A DNA stretch of 64,000 nucleotides from Holdemania massiliensis (GTDB lineage Bacteria > Bacillota_I > Bacilli_A > Erysipelotrichales > Erysipelotrichaceae). A program made the position numbers and the translations under genes. Numbering within the stretch: position 1 is the first letter of the stretch; every line of letters begins with the position of its first letter. The stretch spans positions 992,001 through 1,056,000 of the forward strand of contig NZ_JAKNTK010000001.1 of NCBI RefSeq assembly GCF_022440805.1, in the 5' to 3' direction. Under the pieces are notes generated by a model, which did not search any database, had not been told where the DNA came from, and was given only the letters and a program-made list of their open reading frames with translations. This document shows positions 6,598 to 15,619 of this stretch, one piece after another.

Positions 6598-9006
6598 ATG
6601 TTCAATAACAAACAGGAATTCGTAGAAGAATTCACCAAACGGATCGAGGAAAATTACGGACGCTCTGTCGAACAGTCCCATCCGACAGAACGATTTATGG
6701 TGCTGGGCGAGATGGTTCGTGATTTTGCGGGCATCCATTGGAAAGAAACGAAAGAGAAGATTGCGGCAGAGGAAGCCAAGCAGATGTATTACTTCTCGAT
6801 GGAGTTCTTGATCGGCCGGCTTTTAACCAATAATCTGATGAATTTAGGCATTTATGAGCTTGTTCGCGACGGCCTGCAGGATTTGGATATCGACATTAAC
6901 GAGCTGGAAGACCTGGAGTCCGATGCCGGTTTGGGCAACGGCGGCTTAGGCCGTCTGGCAGCCTGCTTCCTGGATTCGCTGGCTTCGCTGCAGCTGCCGG
7001 GCAACGGCAACTGCATCCGTTATCAATACGGTCTGTTCCGTCAGAAGATTGAAAACGGCTATCAGGTGGAAGTTCCGGATCAGTGGCTGACATTGGGCAA
7101 TGTCTGGGAAGTCCGCAAGCCGAAAAGCGCGGTGGATGTGAAGTTCTGGGGACATGTTGAGATGCGCAAGGATGAAAACGGTGAACTGATTTTCGAGCAT
7201 GTCGATGCCGAACATATCCGGGCCGTACCGTATGACATGCCGGTCGTCGGTCATGGCACCAAGGAAACCAACACGCTGCGGCTGTGGTCGGCCGAGGCTT
7301 CCGACATCATCCCGACCAACAAGGATTTCCGTCTGTACTTGCAGGAGCTGCAGGAAATCTGTCTGAATGTGTACCCGGATGATTCCACGGATGACGGCAA
7401 AATCCTGCGCTTAAAGCAGCAGTATTTCTTTGTTTCCGCGGGCGTCAAATCGATTATCCGCTCGCATCTGCGCGTCTATCCGACGCTGGATAACCTGGGC
7501 GAAAAGATTGCGATCCAGCTCAATGATACCCATCCGGTATTGGCGATTCCGGAACTGATGCGGGTCTTGATGGATGAATATCACTATGATTGGGATCATG
7601 CCTGGGAAATCACTACGACCGTCATGGCTTATACCAATCATACGATTCTGTCGGAAGCGCTGGAAAAATGGCCGATTGCCTTTGTTCAGCGTCTGCTTCC
7701 AAGAATTTATATGATTATTGAGGAAATCAACCGCCGCTTCTTAAAGGAAGTCGCTGAGAAGTTCCCATATGAACGCGATATGGCTTACCGCGTTGCGATT
7801 TTGAAGGATGATCAGGTGCACATGGCGTCGCTGGCGGTCGTCGGCTCGCACAGTGTCAACGGTGTCGCTCAGCTGCATACCGATATTCTGATCAATGACT
7901 TATTCCATGACTTTGTCCGGCTGTATCCGGATAAGTTTAACAACAAGACCAACGGCATCACCCATCGCCGCTGGCTGCTTTACTCCAACCCGCAGCTGCG
8001 GAAGATGCTTGACGAGCTGATCGGCGAAGGCTTTGAGTATGACCTCAATGAGATCGAAAAGCTGATGGATTATGTGGATGATCCGGCAATTCAGAATCAG
8101 TTTATGGAAATCAAGCATCAGCGCAAGGAAATCCTGGCGAAACTGGTCAAGGAACGCTGTGGGGTTGAAATCGATCCGAATTCAATTTACGATGTTCAGG
8201 CCAAGCGTCTGCATGCCTATAAGCGGCAGCTGCTCAACGCCCTGCATATCATCTATCTCTATCAGCGGATGAAGGAAGATCCGTCGTTTACGATCACGCC
8301 GACGACCTTTATCTTCGCGGCCAAAGCCGCTCCGGCCTATTATTTCGCCAAGAAGGTAATCAAGCTGATCAACAGTCTGGGCGAGGTGATCAACAACGAT
8401 CCGGCGGTCAATTCAATGCTGAAAGTGGTATTTATCCCGAATTACAGCGTTTCAATTGCGGAAGTGCTGATGAATGCGGCGGATGTTTCCGAACAGATTT
8501 CCACAGCCGGCAAGGAAGCCAGCGGCACCGGCAACATGAAGTTCATGATGAACGGCGCGATGACGCTGGGAACGCTGGATGGAGCCAACGTTGAAATTGA
8601 TGAACGCGTCGGCCGTGACAACGATGTGATCTTCGGCTTGACTGTCGATCAGGTAACCGAGCTGAAGAAGAACTACAATGCCTGGGATTACTACAACGAG
8701 GATGAACGGATTAAGAAAGCCGTGGATTCGTTGGTTGACGGAACCTGGGCAGAGGATCACGACGAGTTCAAGTTGATTTTCGATGAGCTGATGTATAAGA
8801 ACGACGAGTATCTCTTACTGGCCGACTTTGCCAGCTATACGGCTGCCCATGAAGAAATTCAGCGCCGGTATGCCGATCGGGGACAATGGGCGAAGGCTTG
8901 TCTGATCAACATTGCCAAATCCGGATATTTCAGTTCTGACCGTACAATTCAGCAGTACGCCGAGGAGATTTGGCATATTTCTCCGGTACGGATCGACGAT
9001 AAATAA
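6598..9006 (+). CDS. glgP: Glycogen/maltodextrin phosphorylase, GT35
   Basis: GlgP releases glucose-1-phosphate from the ends of alpha-1,4-glucans using phosphate and PLP. The PLP lysine is Lys648 in GTGNMKFMMNGA, within the conserved EASGTGNMKF...GTLDGANVEI block. The N-terminal DAGLGNGGLGRLAACFLDS signature (about residues 108-126) is intact, and the length of 802 residues is typical. GGGAGGA precedes the ATG. It is flanked by its own promoter and a strong terminator, between glgB and pulA, so storage glucan breakdown genes cluster here but are transcribed separately. Whether glycogen or maltodextrin is preferred cannot be read from the sequence. Confidence 0.97.
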   Translation: MFNNKQEFVEEFTKRIEENYGRSVEQSHPTERFMVLGEMVRDFAGIHWKETKEKIAAEEAKQMYYFSMEFLIGRLLTNNLMNLGIYELVRDGLQDLDIDINELEDLESDAGLGNGGLGRLAACFLDSLASLQLPGNGNCIRYQYGLFRQKIENGYQVEVPDQWLTLGNVWEVRKPKSAVDVKFWGHVEMRKDENGELIFEHVDAEHIRAVPYDMPVVGHGTKETNTLRLWSAEASDIIPTNKDFRLYLQELQEICLNVYPDDSTDDGKILRLKQQYFFVSAGVKSIIRSHLRVYPTLDNLGEKIAIQLNDTHPVLAIPELMRVLMDEYHYDWDHAWEITTTVMAYTNHTILSEALEKWPIAFVQRLLPRIYMIIEEINRRFLKEVAEKFPYERDMAYRVAILKDDQVHMASLAVVGSHSVNGVAQLHTDILINDLFHDFVRLYPDKFNNKTNGITHRRWLLYSNPQLRKMLDELIGEGFEYDLNEIEKLMDYVDDPAIQNQFMEIKHQRKEILAKLVKERCGVEIDPNSIYDVQAKRLHAYKRQLLNALHIIYLYQRMKEDPSFTITPTTFIFAAKAAPAYYFAKKVIKLINSLGEVINNDPAVNSMLKVVFIPNYSVSIAEVLMNAADVSEQISTAGKEASGTGNMKFMMNGAMTLGTLDGANVEIDERVGRDNDVIFGLTVDQVTELKKNYNAWDYYNEDERIKKAVDSLVDGTWAEDHDEFKLIFDELMYKNDEYLLLADFASYTAAHEEIQRRYADRGQWAKACLINIAKSGYFSSDRTIQQYAEEIWHISPVRIDDK

Positions 9007-9014
9007 GCAAAACA

Positions 9015-9046
9015 TCCCGCATTTTTCAAACGATGCGGGATTTTCT
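9015..9046 (+). terminator. Rho-independent terminator of glgP
   Basis: TCCCGCAT and ATGCGGGA form a perfect 8-bp stem around TTTTCAAACG, followed by TTTTCTTT. Confidence 0.92.
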
Positions 9047-9079
9047 TTGGTCTTTCTTGAAAAAGTAAGTGGGAAATGC

Positions 9080-9109
9080 TTGTTGAGAGTGCGGCTTGTC
9101 CATTATAAT
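9080..9109 (+). promoter_or_regulatory. Promoter of pulA; it also fixes the start codon
   Basis: TATAAT (9104-9109) has TTGTTG (9080-9085) 18 bases upstream; an alternative TTGAGA at 9083 is only 15 bases away. The -10 box lies inside the longer possible reading frame that begins with TTG at 9096, so that start would be upstream of the transcript and can be excluded. Confidence 0.7.
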
Positions 9110-9167
9110 AGAAGAACAGGCGAATTTTGAGAATGTGAAAAAGACAGCAGCAGAAAAGAGGGAACAA

Positions 9168-11297
9168 ATGAAAGAAAATACAAGCATGGAAGCTTTTCTG
9201 GACGATTATGGAAAAATTGTAGTGTATTTGTCACAGCGGTTTTACAACGGGAAAAGCGATCGGTTTTATCTGGAACGGACGCAGGGAGAAGTGACGGCCT
9301 GTCAGATCCGTGAACTGGAATCGCATGAGAGCTATACCCGATATACGTTGACTGGCCCGGCCGATATCCGGATGGGGGAAGCCGTGGAAATCGTGGAGGA
9401 ACATGGTCATCGGGCCGTGCTGCAATTCCGCCGGATTGTCCAAACTTCCCGTTTTGATGAAGATTTTGCTTATACGGGTGAATTGGGAGCGTTTTGTGAG
9501 GAAACTCAGACGCGGTTTGTGCTGTGGGCGCCGACTGCGAATGAAGTACAGCTGGATCTGCGTTTAGGGGAGAAACAGGTGCTGTTGGCGATGACGCGTG
9601 GGGACAAAGGCGTTTGGCGGACGGAAGCTGCGGGTGATTGGGATGGCGGAACGTATCTCTATCAGGTCAAGGTCAATGGGGAAATCCACTGCAGTCCTGA
9701 TCCGTATGCGTTGTCCTCGACAGCCAACGGCCGCCGCAGCGGATTGGTCAATTGGAAGCGGATGACGGAAATGCCTCAATCCGCGCTGCCGCCGTTTGCT
9801 CGCTATACCGATGCGGTGATTTATGAAGTGAGCGTGCGCGACTTTACCCATCAGAAGGAATGCGGAACCACGACGCACAGCCAGTATCGTTCACTGTGTG
9901 AAACGGGAACCGCCTTAGCGGGAAAACCGACGGGACTGGATTATCTGACTTCGTTAGGCGTGACGCATGTGCAGCTGCTTCCGGTTGCGGATTTTGCGAC
10001 AGTCGATGAGGAACATCCGGAGCTGTTTTATAATTGGGGCTATGATCCGCTCCAATACGGCTGTCCGGAGGGCAGCTATGCCAGTGATCCCAACGATCCG
10101 CGCTGCCGGGTGCGTGAGCTGAAGCAGCTGATTGCGACGCTGCATGCGCATGGACTGCGGGTGAATCTGGACGTTGTGTTCAACCATCACTACGATATTC
10201 AGTTTTCAGCGTTTGATCAATGCGTTCCTCACTATTATTTCCGGACTACCCCTTCCGGCTTTCTGTCCAACGGATCCTTCTGCGGCAACGATACCGATTC
10301 TATCAAACGGATGGTGCGCAAATATATCGTGGACATTGTCTGCCGCTGGATTGAAGTTTATGATGTCGACGGCTTCCGCTTCGATTTAATGGGCGTGCAT
10401 GATGTCGATACGATGAACTGTGTCGTCAAGGAAGGCCGCCGGCTGAAACCCGAGCTGATGGTTTATGGCGAGGGCTGGGATCTGCCGACCGCGCTGAACG
10501 ATGATCTGAAGGCCTGCCAGCGCAACAATGCGAAAATGCCGGAGGTCGCGCATTTCAACGATTACTTCCGCGATGTTGTCAAAGGCAAAACGTCTGAATT
10601 TGACGTTCAGGCGAAAGGCTATGCGACCGGCAATTTATATCAGGCGCATGATATGATGTCGGCCTTGTGCGCCAATACGCTGAATAAGGAAATGTATAAG
10701 ATTTACCAACAGCCGACGCAGAGCATCAACTATATTGAATGCCACGACAATGCGACGGGCTGGGATAAGATGAAGGACTGCTGCAAAGATGAAGTGCGTG
10801 AGCTGCGCGTTAAGCGGCAGAAGCTGATGATCGCAGTGACGCTGGTCGCTCAGGGCGTGCCGTTTCTGCAGAGCGGGCAGGAATTCTGCCGGACAAAATA
10901 CGGACATCATAATACGTACAATGCTCCCGACAACATTAACCAGGTCGATTGGGAACGCAAAAACCGGCATGAGGAGGTCGTTGAGTTTACCCGCGACTGC
11001 GTGCGGCTGCGCCGGCTGATCCGGGCATTCCGCTTTGCCAGCGCTGCGGAAATCGAGGAACATGTGCATTTTGAGGTCACGGAAGGGCAGATGCTTCTGT
11101 ATCAGCTCAATGATGTGCAGGCGTATGGCGGCTATCAGACGATCAAGGTGTTCTTCAATCCGTCCAATGCGGTTCAGTATGTTGAGCTGGAAGAAGATTA
11201 TCAGCTGATTTTCAACGAAGCCGGCTTATTGACCACGCCGGTGATGGTCCGCAATCTGGCGGTCAATCCGATTACGATGGTCGTACTCGTCAAATAA
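9168..11297 (+). CDS. pulA: Type I pullulanase (alpha-1,6 debranching enzyme), GH13_14
   Basis: This enzyme hydrolyses alpha-1,6 branches of glycogen, pullulan or limit dextrins, complementing GlgP. Numbering from ATG 9168, the type I pullulanase motif YNWGYDP is followed by DVVFNH (region I), the nucleophile Asp406 in GFRFDLMG, the acid Glu435 in YGEGWD, and Asp527 in ECHDN. A CBM48-like domain precedes the barrel (ELGAFCEETQTRFVLWAPTA). No signal peptide is present, so it is probably cytoplasmic and acts on stored glycogen. I choose ATG 9168 because AGAGGGA lies 5 bases upstream and the promoter -10 box overlaps the longer TTG frame. The protein is about 709 residues. Confidence 0.94.
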   Translation: MKENTSMEAFLDDYGKIVVYLSQRFYNGKSDRFYLERTQGEVTACQIRELESHESYTRYTLTGPADIRMGEAVEIVEEHGHRAVLQFRRIVQTSRFDEDFAYTGELGAFCEETQTRFVLWAPTANEVQLDLRLGEKQVLLAMTRGDKGVWRTEAAGDWDGGTYLYQVKVNGEIHCSPDPYALSSTANGRRSGLVNWKRMTEMPQSALPPFARYTDAVIYEVSVRDFTHQKECGTTTHSQYRSLCETGTALAGKPTGLDYLTSLGVTHVQLLPVADFATVDEEHPELFYNWGYDPLQYGCPEGSYASDPNDPRCRVRELKQLIATLHAHGLRVNLDVVFNHHYDIQFSAFDQCVPHYYFRTTPSGFLSNGSFCGNDTDSIKRMVRKYIVDIVCRWIEVYDVDGFRFDLMGVHDVDTMNCVVKEGRRLKPELMVYGEGWDLPTALNDDLKACQRNNAKMPEVAHFNDYFRDVVKGKTSEFDVQAKGYATGNLYQAHDMMSALCANTLNKEMYKIYQQPTQSINYIECHDNATGWDKMKDCCKDEVRELRVKRQKLMIAVTLVAQGVPFLQSGQEFCRTKYGHHNTYNAPDNINQVDWERKNRHEEVVEFTRDCVRLRRLIRAFRFASAAEIEEHVHFEVTEGQMLLYQLNDVQAYGGYQTIKVFFNPSNAVQYVELEEDYQLIFNEAGLLTTPVMVRNLAVNPITMVVLVK

Positions 11298-11301
11298 AAC
11301 A

Positions 11302-11325
11302 AGCGCGGGCAACCGTGCTTTTTCT
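11302..11325 (+). terminator. Terminator after pulA
   Basis: AGCGCGG and CCGTGCT pair around GCAA (one G-U pair), followed by TTTTCTG. The stem is shorter than that after glgP. Confidence 0.7.
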
Positions 11326-11364
11326 GTTAAATGAGCGAAGCGATGACTTCGCAAGGAGGATTTT

Positions 11365-12111
11365 ATGATCAGCAATGTTCATTCTCATTCCCACTGGTGC
11401 CGTCATGGCCGGGGAAACTTAGAAGATTATGTGAAGGAAGGTCTGCGCTGCGGCTTGCAGAGCATGGCGGTGTGCGAGCATGTGGCCAGCGAAATGCCGA
11501 TGGGGCCGCGGATGCCCTGGAGCGATATGCCGGCGTATCTGGCGGAAGCCGATGCGGTCATCGAGCGCTATGGGACGCAAATTGAACTGTTTAAAGCCTT
11601 TGAATGCGAGTATTTTCCCGAAGCTATGGAGCGCTTCGTGCAGCTGCGCGATCATCACGACGTGCCGCTGTGGATTCTGGGCCAGCATGAAAGCGCCGAT
11701 CATCGCTATGACTACTTCGCGATGCAGGATCGGGATGCGGAAACCCGCCAATACACCGCGGATGTCATCGCGGCGCTGAACACCGGTTTTTTTCAGCTGC
11801 TTGCCCATCCGGATGTCATTCTGGTCAACTATGACCGGCCGACGCCGCTGGTGATGGAATGCATGGATCGGATTTTTGCGGAATGTGAAAGGCTCAAAGT
11901 CGCCGTGGAGATCAATGCGAACGGCCTGCGCCGGCCGACCGGCTATCCGAATCGTGAAATTTGGATGTTAAGCAAAAAATACAAGCTGACCACAATCATC
12001 AGCTCGGATGCCCATGATCCGCGCTGTCTGGTGGATGACGCTGTCCATCAGGCGGAACAAATGGCTGCCGCGTGGGGCATTGAGATCACGCCGAAGCTGA
12101 CGGTGAAGTGA
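11365..12111 (+). CDS. PHP-domain phosphoesterase, histidinol-phosphatase-like
   Basis: The N-terminus has the PHP metal-binding motif NVHSHSHWCRHG (residues 4-15), with later ligands in MAVCEHV, LAHPDV and SSDAHDP (about residue 213). The 248-residue length fits HisK-type histidinol-phosphate phosphatases. No other histidine genes are nearby, so a different phosphoester substrate is possible; PHP proteins also act on nucleotides and DNA. AAGGAGG sits 8 bases before the ATG. Neighbouring pulA is terminated upstream, so the gene is probably transcribed alone or by read-through. Confidence 0.8.
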   Translation: MISNVHSHSHWCRHGRGNLEDYVKEGLRCGLQSMAVCEHVASEMPMGPRMPWSDMPAYLAEADAVIERYGTQIELFKAFECEYFPEAMERFVQLRDHHDVPLWILGQHESADHRYDYFAMQDRDAETRQYTADVIAALNTGFFQLLAHPDVILVNYDRPTPLVMECMDRIFAECERLKVAVEINANGLRRPTGYPNREIWMLSKKYKLTTIISSDAHDPRCLVDDAVHQAEQMAAAWGIEITPKLTVK

Positions 12112-12125
12112 AATAGTCCTCAGGA

Positions 12126-12154
12126 TTGCCAAAGCGGTCCAAACAGTGTATGAT
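12126..12154 (+). promoter_or_regulatory. Promoter for the small anchored protein and secA
   Basis: TTGCCA (12126-12131) and TATGAT (12149-12154) are 17 bases apart, upstream of the 113-residue gene that precedes secA. Confidence 0.65.
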
Positions 12155-12201
12155 TATACGGATATTGAAACTCACAATGCGCAGGGAAGGAGGCACTGAC
12201 G

Positions 12202-12543
12202 ATGATTTCCTGGTTATTACGAGGACTGTCACTGACGTTCTGCCTGCTTTTATCCTGCGGCCTGCTGCTGGTGCCGCCGCTGCTTTTGCCTGCCCAGTTA
12301 ACGGTGCAGAATGAGGCACAGACGGAGAAAGAAGCCCAGCTGCAGCTGGCAGAAGGTCTGAATAAAAAGAAGACTGCCGTTTTTTCCACAGATCTGGCTC
12401 TGGGCAAGGCTCAGCCGCCGCGGGTGGATCTGCCGGCAAGTTTTTTTGATCAGCGCTTAACCGTACAGCTGTGCGCGCAGGTTGCGAAACCGAAAGTTCT
12501 GGCTGTGCCTGTCGGACGCCTGGCTCCTCCTTTTCAGCTTTGA
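12202..12543 (+). CDS. Small secreted or membrane-anchored hypothetical protein
   Basis: This 113-residue protein starts after GGAAGGAGG. Residues 1-32 (MISWLLRGLSLTFCLLLS...) are a long hydrophobic segment, either a signal anchor or a signal peptide, followed by a short acidic/polar region and a Pro-rich tail ending in APPFQL. I recognise no family. It has a good promoter and ribosome site and ends 36 bases before secA, so it is likely to be co-transcribed with secA. An alternative is a non-conserved frame in a high-GC leader. Confidence 0.5.
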   Translation: MISWLLRGLSLTFCLLLSCGLLLVPPLLLPAQLTVQNEAQTEKEAQLQLAEGLNKKKTAVFSTDLALGKAQPPRVDLPASFFDQRLTVQLCAQVAKPKVLAVPVGRLAPPFQL

Positions 12544-12579
12544 TTTGAATGAAGCATTGAAATATACAGGAGGAAAAAT

Positions 12580-14919
12580 ATGAATTTTTTACAATCACTC
12601 AGTCCCGATGGCCGTCAATTGGCCAAAGCGGAAAAGCTGGCGAAAAAAATTGAAGCTCTGGGCAGCGCATATAAGGCGCTGTCCGACACTGATCTGCAGG
12701 CCAAGACCGAACAGTTCCGAAATCGTTTAAGTCAGGGCGAGAGCCTCGATGATCTGCTTCCGGAAGCCTTTGCCACAGCCCGCGAGGCGGCGGAACGGGT
12801 GATCGGCGAACGTCCGTATCCCGTCCAGCTGATCGGCGGCATTCTTTTGCATCAGGGCGATATTGCGGAAATGAAAACCGGGGAAGGCAAGACGCTGACC
12901 TCGATTTTGCCCGTCTATCTCAACGCTCTGGCTGGTCAGGGTGTGCATGTTGTCACGGTGAACCCATATTTGGCTCACCGTGACGCGGAATGGATGGGAC
13001 AGATCTATCGCTTTCTGGGTTTGACGGTCGGCTGCAACGACCGCACGCTGACTTCCGTGCAGAAACGGGCGGCGTTTGCCTGCGATATTACCTATACGAC
13101 CAATTCCGAACTAGGCTTTGATTATCTGCGGGACAACATGGTCATGAATCTGGAAAGCCGAGTGCTGCGCGGACTGCATTTCGCATTGGTCGATGAAGTC
13201 GACTCGGTGCTGGTCGATGAAGCCCGGACACCGCTGATCATTTCCGGCGCTGGGGAAATGCTGGATAAGCAGTATTTAATGGCCGATCAGTTTGTCAAGG
13301 CGCTGCGCCAGGACGAGGTTGAAGTTGATCCTCAGGAACGGCAGGTCTATCTGACGGAAAAGGGCATCGTTCATGCCGAACGGTTCTTCAAGGTTGCCCA
13401 TCTTTACGATCACAGCCATGCCGATTTGGTGCATTATATTCAGCAGGCACTGAAAGCCAACTACATCATGATGCGGGACGTCGAATATGTCGTGGAAGAC
13501 GGCGAGGTCATCATCGTGGATCAGTTTACCGGCCGGAAGATGGAAGGCCGGGAGTTCTCCGATGGTCTGCATCAGGCAATCCAGGCTAAGGAAGGGGTCG
13601 GCATCAAGCAGGAAACCAAAACCCTGGCGACGATCACGTATCAGAACTTCTTCCGCCTGTATGACAAGCTGGCCGGCATGACCGGAACGGCGAAAACAGA
13701 AGAACAGGAATTTTTAAGCATCTATAACATGCGCACGATCGTCGTGCCAACCAATAAACCGATCGCTCGGCTCGACTATCCAGACGCAGTGTATAAAACC
13801 AAAGGCGAGAAATACGATGCGATCGTTGACGAAGTCGTCCGTCTGCATGCCCAAGGCCAGCCGGTTCTGGTCGGCACGCCTTCGGTGGAGATCAGCGAAA
13901 TTTTATCGCAGCGCTTAAGCCAGAAAAAAATTCCGCATCCCGTTCTGAACGCGAAAAACCATGCCCAGGAAGCGGAGATCATCGCTCGGGCAGGGCAACG
14001 GGGCGCTGTGACGATCGCGACGAACATGGCCGGCCGCGGTACCGATATCAAGCTGGGCGAGGGTGTCGTTGAACTGGGCGGTCTGGCGGTTTTGGGAACG
14101 GAACGGCATGAATCCAAGCGCATTGACAATCAGCTGCGCGGCCGTGCCGGCCGTCAGGGCGATCCGGGCTTTTCGCGTTTCTATGTGTCGATGCAGGATG
14201 ATTTCATCATCCAGTATGCTTCGGATTTGCAGAAGGAAAGCATAGCGAAATTCTGCGAGGATAAACTCCCGGCGGAAAAGCTGCGCAGAACCATCGACTT
14301 GATTCAGAAACGGGCGGAGGATCTGCATTACGATTCCCGCAAACGCGTATTGGAATATGATGACGTTTTGATGGAACAGCGCCGGATTATCTTTGGGCAG
14401 CGGGATCAGATTTTAATGCAGCAGGACTTGAGCGAACTGGTGGCTTCCCTGATGGATCAGGCGGCGGCCAGTCTGGCAGCTTCCCTGCTGCGCGCCAAAC
14501 ACGCTAATCCAGCACAAGCAGACGCTATCCTGCAGGAAGCCGAGAAGACCTGGCTATTGGATGAGATCCGGCCTGAACTGGAACAAGCGAAGGATGAGAA
14601 GACATTGAAGACGCTTCTGACAGAAGAATTCCAGAAGCAGCATCAGCGCAAAAAAGCGGAAGCGCCGCTGCAGATCGCTCAGCTGGAAAAGATGATTCTG
14701 TTATCGGTGATCGATCATCAGTGGAATGATCACGTCGATTCGATGAATCGGCTGCGCGAGGGCATCTATCTGCGCTCCTATGCTCAGATTAAACCGGAAG
14801 ATGCCTATCGTCAGGAAGGCTTTGAGCGGTTTACCAACATGATGGCCAACATTACCGATCAGGCTGTTCTGACACTGCTGCACATACAAAAGCGGGAAGA
14901 ACCAGCGCCAACGGAGTAA
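12580..14919 (+). CDS. secA: Preprotein translocase ATPase SecA
   Basis: SecA drives proteins through SecYEG using ATP. Walker A is MKTGEGKTLTS (about residues 99-109) and the DEAD-type box is DEVDSVLVDEARTPLIISG (about 205-223). Motif VI is RGRAGRQGDPG. The C-terminal helical scaffold is present up to QWNDHVDSMNRLREGIYLRSY. At 779 residues it is shorter than classical SecA1 (about 840-900). It ends HIQKREEPAPTE and lacks the C-terminal Cys-rich zinc and SecB-binding tail. Sequence details are nonetheless SecA1-like rather than accessory SecA2. AGGAGG precedes ATG. No prfB follows; instead a bidirectional terminator ends the transcript. Confidence 0.95.
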   Translation: MNFLQSLSPDGRQLAKAEKLAKKIEALGSAYKALSDTDLQAKTEQFRNRLSQGESLDDLLPEAFATAREAAERVIGERPYPVQLIGGILLHQGDIAEMKTGEGKTLTSILPVYLNALAGQGVHVVTVNPYLAHRDAEWMGQIYRFLGLTVGCNDRTLTSVQKRAAFACDITYTTNSELGFDYLRDNMVMNLESRVLRGLHFALVDEVDSVLVDEARTPLIISGAGEMLDKQYLMADQFVKALRQDEVEVDPQERQVYLTEKGIVHAERFFKVAHLYDHSHADLVHYIQQALKANYIMMRDVEYVVEDGEVIIVDQFTGRKMEGREFSDGLHQAIQAKEGVGIKQETKTLATITYQNFFRLYDKLAGMTGTAKTEEQEFLSIYNMRTIVVPTNKPIARLDYPDAVYKTKGEKYDAIVDEVVRLHAQGQPVLVGTPSVEISEILSQRLSQKKIPHPVLNAKNHAQEAEIIARAGQRGAVTIATNMAGRGTDIKLGEGVVELGGLAVLGTERHESKRIDNQLRGRAGRQGDPGFSRFYVSMQDDFIIQYASDLQKESIAKFCEDKLPAEKLRRTIDLIQKRAEDLHYDSRKRVLEYDDVLMEQRRIIFGQRDQILMQQDLSELVASLMDQAAASLAASLLRAKHANPAQADAILQEAEKTWLLDEIRPELEQAKDEKTLKTLLTEEFQKQHQRKKAEAPLQIAQLEKMILLSVIDHQWNDHVDSMNRLREGIYLRSYAQIKPEDAYRQEGFERFTNMMANITDQAVLTLLHIQKREEPAPTE

Positions 14920-14939
14920 TTTCCCTAAAAAATGAAATA

Positions 14940-15028
14940 AAAAAAGCGAACGGAGCTTTGGCGTTCTGAACGATGACCTCATCAAAGGCAGATCACTCAG
15001 AACAAACCCAATCGGTTCGCTTTTTTTG
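14940..15028. terminator. Bidirectional terminator between secA and a convergent gene
   Basis: AAAAAGCGAAC (14941-14951) and GGTTCGCTTTTTTT (15014-15027) form the outer stem. GTTCTGA (14963-14969) and TCAGAAC (14997-15003) form an inner stem. A-run and T-run flank the stem on both sides, so it can serve both converging transcripts. Confidence 0.8.
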
Positions 15029-15069
15029 AAGGAAGTCCAATTCCCTTTCAAGCTGGGTAACGCCAGGGA

Positions 15070-15516
15070 TTACTGCAGCATTGCGGCATGAACTTTTCCT
15101 TCATGCGAATAGATCCGCAGACAGCCGCCGCCCTCATCGCTTTTCATGAAGCAGTCGGCGATGATATCGGTATCGGTGTCTGGACGGCTTTCGATCACCG
15201 CTTCCATTAACGCCTGCAGCGACGGCTTATCGGTGGTTATGCGGTATTCCGCCATTAAGATAAATGTCGGCTTCGCGGCCTGGGCACCGTCAAAGTCGTA
15301 ATGGATCGTGTTCAGACAATCCTCAAAGCTGTTAAGGGCCAGCTGGCGATACGGCGGATTCATCATGTGCCGCAGGAAATCATAAGCTTTTTCCCGGTTC
15401 GGCGCCACGATGCACAGCCGCATGAATCCGGTTACGGTTTCCGGACATTGCATAAAATCATCCTCCAACGGACGATAATCCATCATTTCTTTTAATGACA
15501 TGGTTCTTTGAAGCAT
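15070..15516 (-). CDS. Conserved-looking hypothetical protein, 148 residues
   Basis: The protein starts MLQRTMSLKEMMDYRPLE and has a soluble alpha/beta composition without signal peptide or membrane segment. I recognise no family. On the minus strand AAGGAGG lies 7 bases before the ATG, and the gene shares the bidirectional terminator with secA. It is transcribed away from the lipoprotein gene at 15620, with about 100 bases between the two starts for divergent promoters. Confidence 0.65.
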   Translation of the reverse strand: MLQRTMSLKEMMDYRPLEDDFMQCPETVTGFMRLCIVAPNREKAYDFLRHMMNPPYRQLALNSFEDCLNTIHYDFDGAQAAKPTFILMAEYRITTDKPSLQALMEAVIESRPDTDTDIIADCFMKSDEGGGCLRIYSHEGKVHAAMLQ

Positions 15517-15619
15517 AGATGCGCCTCCTTTGCGTTCTCATTATACAAAAAAAGAAGGGGAAACGAAAGAAAGAAATCCGCCGGACGTGGTATACTGATA
15601 AAAGAAAGGGGACAGGGTT

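Noticed and set aside
9096..9167. Extended N-terminus of pulA from TTG 9096
   Set aside because: The promoter -10 box lies at 9104-9109, so this codon precedes the transcript; ATG 9168 has a good ribosome site.
12086..12598. Long minus-strand frame opposite the secA leader
   Set aside because: No ribosome site and it spans two plus-strand genes and a promoter; a shadow frame.
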